Below, in pieces: positions 1 through 11,658 of a stretch of DNA of 64,000 nt (the stretch's first letter is position 1; each line of letters opens with the position of its first letter). The notes beneath the pieces were generated by a model. It had not been told where the DNA came from and searched no databases. It saw only the letters and a list, made by a program, of their open reading frames with translations. The stretch is from Orientallactaga sibirica (taxonomy: Eukaryota > Chordata > Mammalia > Rodentia > Dipodidae): positions 62,001 to 126,000 of the forward strand of contig JAEOAD010000420.1 in the NCBI GenBank assembly GCA_036365145.1, written 5' to 3'. Both the position numbers and the translations under genes were made by a program.

Positions 1-199
1 TTACCTTTGCTTATAATCATTTTTTATTAAACACAAATCTTCAAAATTGCATGTCCATGTGTCAATGTAAATGCGAATAAAAGTGTATAATCTAGTGTAT
101 AATCTAGACTGCCCTGTTCAAATATGAATGAATATTTACTGAATCATCACTTATGGACTAATGATAGTCCATTGTCTGTAGCTTAAAATTTAAAATTTA

Positions 200-420
200 G
201 GGCTGAAGAAATGACTCAGTGGTTAAAGGCACTGGTTTACAAAGCCTGCCAGGCCAGATTAGAATTCCCAGTACCCACATAAAGCCACATGCACAAAGTG
301 GAGCATGCATATAGAGTTTGTTTGCAGTGGCAAGTGGTCCTGTCATGCCCACATTTTCTTTCTCTCTTTCTCTCTCCCCTCTCTCTTTTGTGTTGCACAT
401 AAGTGAATAAATTTAAAAAA
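200..420 (+). mobile_element. tRNA-derived SINE
   Basis: It starts GGGCTGAAGAAATGACTCAG, contains a box-B-like AGAATTCCCAGTACCCACAT, then a CT-rich stretch and an A-rich tail. This is a diverged member of the main SINE family here. Confidence 0.75.
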
Positions 421-970
421 TAAATTAAATAGGATGGAACTTAAAATGCAAAATGAATTTCCAGCAATTTGAGCGATCACTATGGAGCATGGTTTCATGA
501 TGATGACATGTGTATATAAGCTGACTAGAAGAAACATACTTGTGTTCATAGGGTAATGATAACCTAGAACTTCTCCTCTGGGATATTTTGCTCAATGTTT
601 AAAGAGAATGCTAAAAACTCCATAAAGAAAATGACAAGCAAATCTGACAATAACTTTTGACCATCATCTCCAAAGCTTCCTTTCCAAGCTGAATTAGAGT
701 TCTTTGGAGTGAAGTTCCCTAGATTTGAGTGACCTTTCTATACGGGATAAAACCTAGTGTTCTGTCAAACCACTTTCCATGAATATCCATGGAAACTGAG
801 CCCAGGGTGGAGAAACTCTTTAGATGAACCTATTGAATGGACAGGTGATTTAAGGCCAGGTTCTTTTCTAAGTATTTTTAAGTCTACACATTTACTTTAC
901 AGAATATCAGACTATAAATATTCTATGCAAATATTTGAAACAAGTATTTATGCAGTTTTGGGCTAAATCC

Positions 971-1001
<31 letters not shown>

Positions 1002-1434
1002 GGTATGTGTTAGAAATCCCTTATCTCATTTCTATTGCTCAACAGAGGGACTGAGCTAAGATGTGTTCTACATTTTTTGTGTTTCTGTATTTTAGTTTCT
1101 GTTATCTCTATTGGTGTGAGTGTCTATATTTCAGCATGTATCAACATATAATAAATGCATATATTTATAATAATTTCTACTCATGTGAGGGAATGAAGAT
1201 GGCATCAGTTGCCTCAGGTAACTGCCCTAGAAGGCAGTCTGGCAGTTAGGTTAGTGAACACAGTAGCCAGTCATGTACCCTAGGAGACATTATTTTATGC
1301 CTGCCCATATTTATCCCTCAAACTAAATAAACTCTACAGTTCTGGTGGGACTAAAAATTTATTACATCTTTATAAACATTATGAATAGAAGAATCGGTGT
1401 TTGATGTGCCTTTTTGTACATTTATAGTATGAGG

Positions 1435-2373
1435 TTAACAAGGAAAATGTTTCATCTCAATTGCCCTTTTCACAGCATCTTTTACTTCCTTATTTCGTAA
1501 GCTGTAAATCAGTGGGTTTAGCATGGGAATCACCAGGGTATAAAACACAGATACCACTTTCTCCTGTTCTAAGGAGTACTGAGAGCTCGGCTGAATGTAA
1601 CTGAAGCTTATGGAGCCATAGAACAAGGTCACGGCTGTTAGATGGGAGGCGCAGGTGGAGAAGGCTTTGTGTCGGCCTGCTGCTGAGCGGATCCTCAGGA
1701 TGGCGGCAACAATGAAGATGTAGGAGATGATCACAGTCAAGAAGGTGATCATGGCGATAATGCCAGAGAAGATTAACAGCAGCAGTTCATTCATGGATGT
1801 GTCTGAACAGGACAGTTTCAGCAGCGGGGGAAGATCACAGAAGAAATGACTGATGACATTTGGCCCGCAGAAGGACAGCTTTAATAAACCAATAGTGTGT
1901 GTCAATGAATTGATTATACCCCCTATGCATGATCCAAATACCAGCACAACACAAACTATTTTTGTCATAGCCACTGTATAAAGTAGAGGGTTTGCAATGG
2001 CGACATAACGGTCATAAGCCATGGCTGCAAGCAAAAAGCCCTCAGTGGTGAGGAGTGACACAAATAAGAAATACTGCACGATGCATGCAGAGAAGGAGAT
2101 GGTCTCTTTTACTACAAAGAAGTTCACCAGCATTTTTGGAGCAAATACTGAAGAATAGCAGGCATCGACGAGTGACAGGCAGCTGAGGAAGTAGTACATG
2201 GGCGTGTGGAGCTTGGGAGTAATTTGGATGAGAATGAGCATCCCTAGATTTCCAACCAAGGAGATGGCGTAGATCAGCAGAAACAAGATGAAGAGGAACA
2301 CTTTCAGCTCAGCGCGATCTGTCAGTCCCAAAAGGATAAACTCAGTAACACGTGTGAGATTGTCATCAGCCAT
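1435..2373 (-). CDS. OR5J2: Olfactory receptor, OR5J2-like
   Basis: This is an intact, intronless 312-codon reading frame for a seven-transmembrane odorant receptor, a G-protein-coupled receptor expected in the ciliary membrane of olfactory neurons, signalling through Golf. Visible family marks are an N-glycosylation site NLT at residues 5-7, GN in TM1 at 41-42, LHTPMYYFL at 55-63, the conserved Cys97, MAYDRYVAI at the end of TM3 (118-126), SY at 217-218, [10 protein letters not shown] at 236-245 and PMLNPLIY in TM7 (283-290). The N-terminus ([15 protein letters not shown]) and the C-terminus (AIEMKHF followed by PC) match my recollection of human OR5J2 closely, so I assign it as the OR5J2 orthologue or a close co-orthologue. 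Length is normal for the family. The ligand cannot be read from the sequence. It lies on the same strand as the other ORs here. No inactivating change is visible. Confidence 0.93.
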   Translation of the reverse strand: MADDNLTRVTEFILLGLTDRAELKVFLFILFLLIYAISLVGNLGMLILIQITPKLHTPMYYFLSCLSLVDACYSSVFAPKMLVNFFVVKETISFSACIVQYFLFVSLLTTEGFLLAAMAYDRYVAIANPLLYTVAMTKIVCVVLVFGSCIGGIINSLTHTIGLLKLSFCGPNVISHFFCDLPPLLKLSCSDTSMNELLLLIFSGIIAMITFLTVIISYIFIVAAILRIRSAAGRHKAFSTCASHLTAVTLFYGSISFSYIQPSSQYSLEQEKVVSVFYTLVIPMLNPLIYSLRNKEVKDAVKRAIEMKHFPC

Positions 2374-2400
2374 GTGGTGGTGTTTCCTGGTACCTGGTAA
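2374..2400 (-). promoter_or_regulatory. Candidate splice acceptor for the OR5J2-like gene
   Basis: On the minus strand the sequence reads CTCCTGTCATTACCAG, followed by about 20 bases of leader and then the ATG. OR coding exons normally receive an upstream non-coding exon at such a site. The pyrimidine tract is weak and a second AG lies 7 bases further on, so the exact junction is uncertain. Confidence 0.4.
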
Positions 2401-2529
2401 TGACAGGAGATCCAGGTGAATTGGCAGTCATAGTGAAATATCAACACTTTTCAAAACCCAGACTACCTATGGTATTTGAATTAGTGAACCCTCATGACTG
2501 CTTGTTCTGCCTATAAACATTAAAAAAAA

Positions 2530-2642
2530 AAGGGGGCTGGAGAGAAAAATTTTTTCTCTCTCTCTCTCTGCCTATTTCTGTATCTCTCTCTCTCTCTCTC
2601 TCTCTCAAATAAATAAATAAATAATAAAATATTTAAAAAAAA
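2530..2642 (+). mobile_element. Internally deleted SINE
   Basis: The head GGGGCTGGAGAGA is joined directly to the CT-rich end and AAATAAATAAATAA tail of the main SINE family. The tRNA-like body is missing. Confidence 0.6.
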
Positions 2643-2964
2643 AGTCTACAGATTTTTGAAGCACTGTTTGCCTGTTTTGTAAAAAGTTCTATGACTGGGA
2701 CAGAAAACGTTAGCCTTTATTTTATTAGGTTGAAACTTTGTCTGAATACATCACGTGTGGGTACCATCATTTCCCTCCTCCCTGCCCCCACTCCATGGAG
2801 GACCCTTTTAGCAGGATTGATGGTATTCACCATGCAGTTGTAGGTTATGAGTTGTAAGAGAAGTAAGTTAAAATGTTAGTCTTAGCTCCAGGGTGCATTC
2901 AAAATGTTCTTAAGTTAATCAAAACGTTAACTACATTTCCTGGTAAAGATATAATAAAAGAGCC

Positions 2965-3305
2965 TGAAAGATGAGAGACTCAATGGTTCAGTTGCTTGAT
3001 TGCAAAGCCTGCTGGCCTGGACTAATTCCACAGCACTCACAGAAAACTGAGTGTAAAGTGGTACATGTATCTGTGAATCCAATGCACCCACAACAATTGG
3101 AAGCAAAGCCAGAGAAATCCAATGCCTGAGGGCCAGCTAGTGTGACATTCATTTGCAGTCAGACAGTTCATTTGTAGTGGCAAGAAACCCTGTCATAAAG
3201 AAGGTAGAACACAGACACCTTCAAGTTTTCCTCTGACCTCCACATGCTTGCTGTGGCACATGTGTCCACAAACATTCAAATAAATAAATATGTTTAAAAA
3301 AAAAA
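2965..3305 (+). mobile_element. Old ID/B4-type SINE
   Basis: A degraded tRNA-like head (TTGCAAAGCCTGCTGGCC, TTCCACAGCACTCACAG) is followed by a body ending CTCTGACCTCCACATGC and an A-rich tail. A second partial copy of the tRNA-type segment may be merged with it. Confidence 0.5.
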
Positions 3306-3329
3306 AGATATGTAAAGGAAAGTGTAGCT

Positions 3330-3545
3330 GTATTTATTTATTTTTTAAATATTTTATTTTATTTTTTATTTATTTATTTTTGGTTTTAGAGAGAGTATGA
3401 GAATGGGCTCTGGCCCAGGGCCTGACCACAACAAACAAACTCCAGAGTCTCAGGGTGGCATCTGAACTCATGGAAATCCTCCTACCACTGCCTCGAACCA
3501 GGGTGCTGGGATTAAAGGCAAGTGTTTAAGCCTGGCTGAAAGCCA
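3330..3545 (-). mobile_element. B1-like SINE, degraded
   Basis: Antisense 7SL-type sequence with GGTGCTGGGATTAAAGGCAAG near its end. It is more diverged than the other B1-like copies. Confidence 0.5.
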
Positions 3546-3564
3546 TCTCTCCAAAACTATTTAT

Positions 3565-3735
3565 TTATTTTTATTTATTTATTTTTGTTTTTTGAAGCTC
3601 TCTGACTCTAGCTCAGGCTTGGCTATAATAGTAGCTATAGTCTCAGGGTGGCCTACAGGATATCATGGATGCCCCTCAAGACAAAAATAACTAGTCTCTG
3701 TTGATGTATTGACATATGCCACCATGCCCAGGCTG
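3565..3735 (-). mobile_element. B1-like SINE, degraded, joined to a local repeat
   Basis: Antisense B1-like blocks (CTCTGACTCTAGCTCAGGCT, AGTCTCAGGGTGGCCTACAG) run into the local tandem repeat that starts near 3656. ATGCCACCATGCCCAGGCTG closes the SINE. Confidence 0.5.
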
Positions 3736-4165
3736 AGCATGCTCAAGAAACTGAGTCAGTTATCAACACAAAATGCATTTTAACCATATTTCTTTGATAC
3801 ATTCTTAATTGGCTGTAATAGTTGCAATGGTGTGTGTTGTGTTGCAGGATATCAAGGCTGCCCCTCAAGACAAAAATAAAAGTAGTCTCTGTTGATGTAC
3901 CTGACATCGTCTCTTCATGCTTAGCATTTCAAGAAATGGAACATCAATGCAAAGAACATTTCAACCATATTTCATTAATTCATTTTTTTTTTTTTTTTTT
4001 TTTTTTTGGTGTGTGTGTGTTGCTGAGTAGTGGAGGCTGACTCCTGACTTCATGAATACTAAACAAGCACTTTATTAAATCGTCTCTTCATGCTTTTTTA
4101 GAAATGGAACATAATGCAAAGAACTAGGTCCAACACCTCTGAATTCATTCTTAAATAAGATCAGA
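3656..4165 (+). repeat. Local tandem repeat, three imperfect units
   Basis: CAGGATATCA..GCCCCTCAAGACAAAAATA occurs at 3656 and again at 3845, 189 bp apart. CATCGTCTCTTCATGCTT..AGAAATGGAACAT in the second unit (from 3905) recurs at about 4079. The third unit keeps only the right half. A T run with a short GT tract lies between units two and three. Confidence 0.65.
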
Positions 4166-4444
4166 GGCATTGGGCCTGGGTCTTCTGGTCTTTGATATGA
4201 TGTTAAGGGATGCTCTGACCTGAAATATGAGACATGATGAAAAGCAACTTGTAATTGATCCATGACATCCAATAGAAATGCTAGTGAGACTCAGGAATCA
4301 GATGCCCAATTGCTTCCATGATAGAAAACAAACTAATAAAGCAAACACATAAAATAAAATAAAACTATACAACTTCTTTGCAAACTTTGTTTCTATAATA
4401 TAATGCTCATTTTTAGAATAGATTGTCTTTTCTTACATAATCAA

Positions 4445-4597
4445 TTCATATTTTTTTGTTTGAGGTAGGTTCTCACTCTAGCCCAGGCTAACCTGGAATT
4501 CACTATATAGTATCAGGGTAGTCTCGAACTCATGGTGATCCTCCTACCTCTGCCTCCCAAGTGCTGGGATTAAAAGCATGCACTATCATACCTGGCC
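4445..4597 (-). mobile_element. B1-like SINE
   Basis: Antisense 7SL-derived SINE with GAGGTAGGTTCTCACTCTAG, TCCTCCTACCTCTGCCTCCC and GTGCTGGGATTAAAAGC. Confidence 0.8.
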
Positions 4598-5544
4598 ACA
4601 TTTCTTTGTTAGTGCTATATTTCCTCTGAAAAAGTTAACTATCTTTAGTATTTATGACATAGAATTAAATTAATATACATATTAGTAGAGCATCATAGGA
4701 CAAAGGTTTTGTACTTATATCTGGCTGGGTCCAGATGTTTATGTGAAGTACAATGTTACATTTGGACATTAAATAAAGATGCCATTTATGAACCTTGTAA
4801 CTGCCCATTCCCATGGATTATTTCTATACAACTCTTCAAAACAAACAAAATAAACACCACATGGAGAATCAATCATTTGTCTATATCTTACTTTTAAAAT
4901 GATGCATGCATTCAGTAAATGACAGTAGTAAGTGGTTATCATTGGAGAATGGAGAATGAAGGATACAGAATTCTTGGTGCAGCAGAATGAGTGCTATTAT
5001 CAAAGTCATGTCAGAAGGTATATTTAGATAAAATGCTCACTTATATACTTATCTTAATTCAAATGGGAATAAACTCCCTAGAGTTAGCTTCAGACTAAAA
5101 AGATAAAATATATACATTGTTAAAACTTCCTCTGTGTTTCTTGAGGGACTTTAGAAGCTCTCAAGAACTTAATTGCTCCCCTAAGGCATTCAATTTCCTG
5201 AATATGATAATGAATAGAAGTGAATGTTGAGAACAGATGGTGAAAAGCAGAATATATGATTTCTGAAGAAAATCATGCTATAGGATTGACAATAATACCT
5301 ACTCTATACTTTAATAATAAAACTTTACCATTCTTTTCAGAAAATATTCCATGGGACAAATTCTCAAAAGGAACACAAAAGGAAACATACCAATGGATCT
5401 TAGTTTAGTAGAGAAAGTCGGGATTAAACTCTATTTCTATTCCTTAACACCACTGCATGACAAAAATGACACCATGAAAAATGAAGCCACAAATTCAGAC
5501 TCCTGAACATACTTTTCTTATCTAGCATGTATTTTGACAATCAA

Positions 5545-5763
5545 AAATTAATTATTTAATTTGAGAGACTGGGACAGGCAAATAGAGGCAGAGAGAAAGA
5601 GAGGGAGAATGGGCATACCAGGGCCACCAGCTGATGCAAATGAACTCCAGATGCATGCACCAGGTTGTGCATCTGGCTTAAGTGGGTCTGGGGAATCAAA
5701 TCTGGTTCCTTTGGATTAGACATTCAGGCACTTGCCTAAACCACTAAGTCATCTCTCCAGCCA
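5545..5763 (-). mobile_element. tRNA-derived SINE
   Basis: Antisense copy: GAGAATGGGCATACCAGGGC, then ATGCATGCACCAGGTTGTGC, ending CTAAGTCATCTCTCCAGCC. Confidence 0.8.
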
Positions 5764-6383
5764 TGATCAAGAATTTTATAGGTCTTTATTTACTGAAAAT
5801 TGAACGACATTATGAGGGATTTTCATACTGTTCCCTTTTATATACATTTCAATAAGAATATGCCCTTTCCCCTCAAGTTAAAAGCTTACTTCCTAAACTT
5901 AAATGCATCTCCTACTTTTCTGAATTAAAATTAAGACATCTTGGCTACATAGTGAGTTCCATTCCAACTTGGGATGGGCTATAGGGTGAGGCAGTATTGA
6001 GAGAGAGAGAGAGAGAGAGGAACAAAACAAAAAGCCAATGGTCAATTGTAAGAATTGATTGTGTGATACTATACAACTAAATTTGGATAAAAGATGACAA
6101 GAAGATATCAAATTTGATTCATAGAGTATTCTTAGTATTTAATACATTTTTACTTTTAACTAAATATGATTTTTTACTAGTCTATATGTGAAGAATGTAT
6201 ATTTTTTATCAGACCATTGTTGCCTCTTCTTTTAGTAAATATTAGGTAAAGGATAAAAAGTTTCTGTACGGACTTTATAAGTGTCTGTTTGGTAGACATG
6301 TGATTGACAAACCCAACAATAAAATAACTATATTCAGGGAATACAAACCAATACATTATATATGTATATATAAAAATACATTA

Positions 6384-6669
6384 CTGGGGCCGGGGAGATG
6401 ATTCAGCAAGTAAGAGCACCTGTACAAGCATAAAGACCTGAGTTCAATCCTCAGAAACCAACCGGGCTCTTCAAAGTATATCTATATTTCCAATCTTGAA
6501 GGGGTTTGGAGGTGATAGGAGAATTACTAAGGCCTGCTGTCCAGCCAGTCTGTCCAAAACCCACAACTTCAGACTCAGGGAAAAACCTGCCTCCAGGAAG
6601 CAATGTGTGAGAGTGAAACACCCATCATTTTTCTCTGGCCTCCACACATATGCATACAGGTGCACATCT

Positions 6670-6670
<1 letters not shown>
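6384..6670 (+). mobile_element. B4-type SINE
   Basis: A tRNA/ID-like head (GGGGCCGGGGAGATGATTCA, GACCTGAGTTCAATCCTCAG) is followed by a degraded B1-related body and TCTCTGGCCTCCACACATATG, running into a CA repeat. This is the layout of rodent B4 SINEs. Confidence 0.6.

Positions 6671-6672
<2 letters not shown>

Positions 6673-6725
<53 letters not shown>
6673..6725 (+). repeat. (CA)n microsatellite
   Basis: Uninterrupted CA dinucleotides at the 3' end of the B4-type SINE. Confidence 0.95.
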
Positions 6726-6728
<3 letters not shown>

Positions 6729-6929
6729 GTTACTACTAAGTAAAACTCTTCCAATCTTCAGACATCCAAATGGATCTCAAGCAGAGGTATATTGGCTTCA
6801 TCAGCTGTCAAATTCACTTTACATGTAAAATACTGATACTTGACTATCAGGTTTCAGTTGAAGTAATCACATAGAAAATTACATCAATATCACTGAAAAT
6901 TATAGCATATTTTAAAATGTTTTATTTTC

Positions 6930-7800
6930 CCATTCAATGGGTGCCCCTGTACAGTGGAATTATAGGTACTCACTGTGGGGTTATGAATGCACCAGTCAGT
7001 CTCTGAAGGGGAAACAAGGCTTCAGAAGACACCTTCCTACACTATGGCTCTTATATTCTTTCTGACCCCTCTTCTGAATGTTCCCTGAATTTTGCTGGGT
7101 GTGCTATAAGTCTCCATTAGTGTTGTGCTCTCAACAGCCCATCAAGGTATGAGTGCTTATCCACAACACTTTGATCAGACATAAAATCTCTGAAACAACT
7201 ACCACTGACTGCAAATAAAAGCATTTCTAACCAAAGCAGAGAACAACCTTAATGTATGGACATAAAAATAAATTTTATAAGTCAATTTGATGGGCACAAC
7301 ACATCCATTTAACAAAACAGAAATAGTGGTTTTGCCCACTAGAGGTTATGACTACCCCTCCCCCAATCTACAGGCTTTGGTCAGGTTTGTAGTACCAGAT
7401 ATTAATTCCCTTTTTCCTAGTGAACCTAAATGATATCAAAAGCAGTTGGTTCCCTCCAACAGCAGACACTTTTTGTCCTGCACAATGGTTGTGCATCACA
7501 CAGGGTCCCCAAGTGGGTAAGACTTTTAATGACACTTTTTTCTCCCAGATGTCTTTATAGTACGTCCTAGCACTATGAAATCTAACCAGCAGAAAGGCAG
7601 CTTCCAGCTTAGATCCAGCTTGATTTCACTCTGCAGCTGAGCCTTGTATTCTCTTTAGTGTTAATATCTTACCAGATAGTTCTGGTGAGCAGCCAAGAGC
7701 AGTGGCAATACCTGTATTGCTTTGAGGAATTTACAAGAAGGTAGCCCACTTCTGGCAATGGAATTTTCATTTATTGACTTGTCTCTTCTAGAGGAAGTAG
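6930..7800 (-). mobile_element. Old L1 3' UTR remnant
   Basis: It contains AAAAGCAGTTGGTTCCCTCC and a following TGTGCATCACACAGGGTCC region, related to the L1 3' UTR at 40.6 kb and 42.3 kb and in the same orientation. It is much more diverged than those copies. Confidence 0.45.
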
Positions 7801-7994
7801 TATCATGAATGGCACCCCATTCAAGCTTTTCATTATATTTTTAATTAGCATACAAAGTAATATGTTTCCAGATTTTCTTCATCTTTCATAGTTTTGGCTA
7901 AACAAAACCAATTGTTTAAAGATAACACATGTTTTATTTCTAACACTCACCTTGACTATATTTTAGTGTTTTGGTTTGGTTTATATTTTCTTTC

Positions 7995-8197
7995 TTTTTT
8001 AATATTTTATTTTTATTTATTTAACAGAGAAAGAAAGAGAGAGAGAATGGGCACATCAGGGTCTCCAGCCACTGCAAAAGAACTCCAGTCGTGTGTGCCC
8101 CCTTGTGCATCTGGCTAATGTGGGTCCTGGAGAATCAAACCTGGGTCCTAGGGCTTTGCAGGCAAATGCCTTAACTGCTAAGCCATCTCTCCAGCCC
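7995..8197 (-). mobile_element. tRNA-derived SINE
   Basis: Antisense: GAGAATGGGCACATCAGGGT, CTTGTGCATCTGGCTAATG, then CTAAGCCATCTCTCCAGCCC. Confidence 0.85.
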
Positions 8198-8499
8198 CTT
8201 GGTTTACATTTTCAACAATATTTTGAAATATCAAATTCAATGCATTTAAAATTATTTCATTTTATTTTATAAAACATTAGAAAAATTAAAATAATCCCTC
8301 ATTGTTATATGTTAACATCTACTCCATTATTGTTATGTATAAAAATTCTATTTATTTAAATCTCTTAAAATATTATTGTTGAAGAGGCAAATACAATCAT
8401 TATTTATAATTATAATATTTACTCTTTTTGTCTTTTCTTAACTGAATTGCTACACTGAAATTGTTTACCCCCTAATATATTTTGATTATATGTGTATAT

Positions 8500-8815
8500 A
8501 TGCTGTGTGGGGGGGTGGGAGGGACACATGCCACAGTGCACAAGTAGTGGTATGGAGGACGTCAAGGTGTTTGTTATCTCCTTCCACCTTGATTGAGAGT
8601 TTCTCCTTTTCTTGCCACTGCTTGTGTGTCTAGTTGGCCTACAAACTAACTATCAGATCATCCTACCTCGGCCTCCCATTGTTATAGGTGTGTTGGAATT
8701 ACCATGTGTATGCCATTTTACATCGGACTTTACATGGGGTGTAAGGAATTGCACTTGGCCAGGCCGGTTTGCAATCAAAAGCCTTTAACCACTGAGTAAT
8801 CTTCATAGGCCTACT
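8500..8815 (-). mobile_element. B3-type SINE
   Basis: Antisense: TTATCTCCTTCCACCTTGAT, TCATCCTACCTCGGCCTCCC and a tRNA-like head (AAGCCTTTAACCACTGAGTAA). It resembles the rodent B2/B3 family and is related to 60620-60945. Confidence 0.5.
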
Positions 8816-9008
8816 CCTAGAATATTAATACACATATTTACAGTGAAAACTACACTAATTTTATGTTAAAAGACATTAATCTCATGATTACAAACATAAA
8901 TATAATCACTACCCAAGTCGTGTTCATACTGCAGTATTTCAACATACCTCCTCCTGACTACATTTTCTTACTCTAGTGCTGCCTGGGTTTTTAAAAATAT
9001 TTTTATTG

Positions 9009-9165
9009 AGCCGGGCGTGGTGGTGCACTCCTTTAATCCCAGCACTCGGGAGGCAGAGGCAGGAGGATCACCGAGAGTTCGAGGCCACCCTGAGACTACA
9101 TAGTTAATTCCAGGTCAGCCTGGACCAGAGTGAGACCCTACCTTGCAAAACCAAAAAATATATAT
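9009..9165 (+). mobile_element. B1-like SINE
   Basis: GCCGGGCGTGGTGGTGCACT, CCCAGCACTCGGGAGGCAGA, GACCAGAGTGAGACCCTACC. The full monomer is well preserved. Confidence 0.9.
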
Positions 9166-9174
9166 ATTTTTATT

Positions 9175-9620
9175 GAAAACTTCCATAATTACAGACAATA
9201 AAGCATGATAATTCCCTACCCTCCACTTTTCCCTTTGCATACCCCTTGCCCATCAGTCAGTCTCTCTTTTTTTTCTTTTTTTATTAGTTATGTACATAGT
9301 GTGTATACAGTCATGTCGGTACCATTGTTAGCCTCCTCCCTATTCTCCCCCCTCTGAAAGACCCTCCTCGTTGGGGAATATGGGTTGTGCATTGTAGAGG
9401 TAGAGAGAATCTGCCCATCACACCTCACCAGGGTCCCAGCTGAAACCATGGAGGAATTGGGGAAATGGGCAAGAGTACTGCTTTCTTGGTGAACATGATA
9501 CCAGCACAAGGGTGAAGGAGATAGACACAGAAAACACTCAACTCCTATCAAGCCAGATATCCAGAGACACAGAGGCTCCCAAGACCTCATCACTGAAGTA
9601 TAACTAAAACAAACTTTTTT
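9175..9620. mobile_element. Rearranged L1 3' UTR, inverted halves
   Basis: The left part (9175-9395) is antisense L1 3' end (TTATTGAAAACTTCCATAATTACAG, then TTAGTTATGTACATAG, then CCTCCTCCCTATTC). The right part (about 9400-9620) is sense (CCTCACCAGGGTCCCAGCTG..AGCCAGATATCCAGAGACAC). Compare 40030-40400, where both are in one orientation. Confidence 0.5.
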
Positions 9621-9624
9621 TTTG

Positions 9625-9846
9625 TTTGTTTGTTTTATTTATTTGAGAGCAACAGACAGACACAGAGAGAAAGAGGAGATAGATAGAGAATGGGCGCACC
9701 AGGGCCTCCAGCCTCTGCAAACGAACTTCAGATGCATGCACCACTTTATGCATCTGGCTTACGTGGGTCCTGGGGAATTGAGACTTGAACCGGGGTCCTT
9801 AGGCTTCACTGGTAAGCGCTTAACTGCTAACCCGTCTCTCCAGGCC
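9625..9846 (-). mobile_element. tRNA-derived SINE
   Basis: Antisense: GAGAATGGGCGCACCAGGGC, ATGCATGCACCACTTTATGC, CTAACCCGTCTCTCCAGGCC. Confidence 0.85.
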
Positions 9847-9892
9847 CGAACCTGTTTTTTTATGTTACACAAGTAAGGGTTGGGAAGATGCC

Positions 9893-10200
9893 TAAATGGG
9901 TAAAGTGCTTTCCGTGCAAGCAACAGGACCTCAGTTTGAGCCCTCACACTCACATCAAAGCTGGGTGTGGCAGCAAGCATGTGTAATGTCAGTTCTAGGT
10001 AGGGGGTGACAAGAAGATTCCAAGGTTTGGCTGGCAGGCTAGCCTGGCCTAATCAGAGAGCTCTAGGATCAGAGCAAGACCCTGTCTCACCAAGTATGGT
10101 GAAGAACAACTGTGAAAGATACTTCTCATTGACCTCTGGCCTCCTTGCACACATACATGTGTACCCATACATGCCTCCTCCACACACACATGTGACACAC
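9893..10200 (+). mobile_element. B4-type SINE
   Basis: GGTTGGGAAGATGCCTAAAT, GCTGGGTGTGGCAGCAAGCA, AGAGCAAGACCCTGTCTCAC and TTGACCTCTGGCCTCCTTGC appear in order, then a CA-rich end. This matches the ID-plus-B1 composite organisation of rodent B4. Confidence 0.65.
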
Positions 10201-10239
10201 TACAAATCACCAGGTTTCACCTGGGCCCTCGTTGCTGGC

Positions 10240-10655
10240 TGAGTGCTGGTTCACTTCCTGTCAGGGTGTCAGCTATGGGCAAGATGAGTAAGAGTGCTGC
10301 TTTCCCTGGGAGGCTGACAACCTGGGACAGGGTGATGGAGACAGACACTGAGGAGAATCAAAATGCATCAAAGCAAAAATTCAGAAGCTGCTGAGAGCTC
10401 AACAGTAAAGTGACTTAAAATGCACCCAACAAGGCTCAGGGAATTTTGTGGAAGAGGGTACAGAAAGAATGTAAGAGTCACAAATTGGGAGGGATTATCC
10501 AGAGAAATTGCCTCCCCACAAAAATGACTGATTGCTGGTCTCACAATTCATAACCCACAACTTTATGGTGAATACCAGCAATCCCAGTAAGGAGGGTCCT
10601 CAGTGGTTTGGGGACAGGGAGGAGAGAAATGATGGTACCAACATACAATGTGTCC
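10240..10655 (+). mobile_element. L1 3' UTR fragment
   Basis: It shares CAGGGTGATGGAGACAGACA, GGCTCAGGGAATTTTGTGGA and CCCAGTAAGGAGGGTCCTC with other sense L1 3' UTR copies, for example 34.35-34.62 kb. It ends at the TA repeat at 10665. Confidence 0.5.
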
Positions 10656-10661
10656 ATACAA

Positions 10662-10664
<3 letters not shown>

Positions 10665-10714
<50 letters not shown>
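10665..10714. repeat. (TA)n microsatellite
   Basis: About 25 perfect TA units, directly abutting the SINE that starts at 10715. Confidence 0.95.
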
Positions 10715-10716
<2 letters not shown>

Positions 10717-10916
10717 GGCTGAAGGAGATTGATTAGTGGTTAAGTTACTTGCCTGCAAAGGCAAAGGACCCAGGTTTGATTCCCCCATACCCACTTAAGT
10801 CAAATGCACAAAGTGGCACATACATCAGATGTTTGTTTGCAGTGGATAGAGGCCCTGGCATTCTCTCTCTATCTGCCTCTGTCTCTCTATCTTTCAAATA
10901 AATAAATAAATAAATT
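10715..10916 (+). mobile_element. tRNA-derived SINE
   Basis: GGGGCTGAAGGAGATTGATTA, CCCAGGTTTGATTCCCCCAT (box B) and AAATAAATAAATAAATAAA tail. Confidence 0.85.
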
Positions 10917-11236
10917 ATATATATGAAAATACAGGTGGAAAATCCCAGAAATATTCCCAGCCAAAATATTCTTCTTTGTATCACTTCTGCCCCTGAAGAA
11001 ATGGTTGCCTCCAAGGATGGCCTTCTTCAGTGTAAACAGAATTCCTCAAGCTCAGTTACCCTCAGAACCGAAGACACCTGCTGCTGCAGAGGTTCCTCGG
11101 TATTATAGCTTGTTTGAAATAGTCATTTTTTTTTTCTTTTCTAGGAATTTGGCTGTGAAAGAAGATGGATTTATATTTACCACTAAGTCTATTAGAGAAA
11201 AATTAGGGCAACCTTCACTGTGGCTACTGAATGCCA
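10917..11236. other. Unclassified unique segment
   Basis: This stretch lies between two SINEs and has a GC-richer patch (11005-11100) that is open in two plus-strand frames. No known protein was recognised. A decayed retrocopy is possible. Confidence 0.25.
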
Positions 11237-11396
11237 TTTTTTTTTTTTTTTGGTTTTTCGAGGCAGGGTCTCACTCTGGCCCAGGCAGACCTGGAATTAA
11301 CTATGCAGTCTCAAGGAGGCCTTGAACTCATGGTGATCCTCCTACCTCTGCCTGCCAAGTGCTGGGATTAAAGGCGTGTGCCACCACACCCGGCCC
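11237..11396 (-). mobile_element. B1-like SINE
   Basis: Antisense: CGAGGCAGGGTCTCACTCTG, GTGCTGGGATTAAAGGCGTG, CACCACACCCGGCC. It is flanked by GAATGCCATTTTT and GAATGCCATTTTTG, a clear target-site duplication. Confidence 0.9.
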
Positions 11397-11658
11397 CCTG
11401 AATGCCATTTTTGAAACTGTCTCCACACGTATTCTGTGCCCTAGTTGGACTTGGAAATTCTAGAATTTATCTGATCTTAATTACTGAGAAAAATGAGATA
11501 TGTTAAGAATAGTTAAGCATAGTTATTTGGCAATTTTGTGGACTTTGGACCAGAAAATTAATATTAACCAAATCCCCAAACTACCATAAAGATTTGGAAT
11601 AGAGGCCATATTCCATTTGTGAATATGACAGATCATTTTCTTGTTAAAAATTTCATTT

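Noticed and set aside
6471..6828. Open frames of 84 and 110 codons on both strands
   Set aside because: They are translations of a B4-type SINE and its CA repeat.
10920..11235. Possible retrocopy of a nuclear-encoded mitochondrial protein
   Set aside because: The frame at 11005-11325 gave a passing impression of such a protein, but I could not match it to any family and part of it is B1-like SINE.
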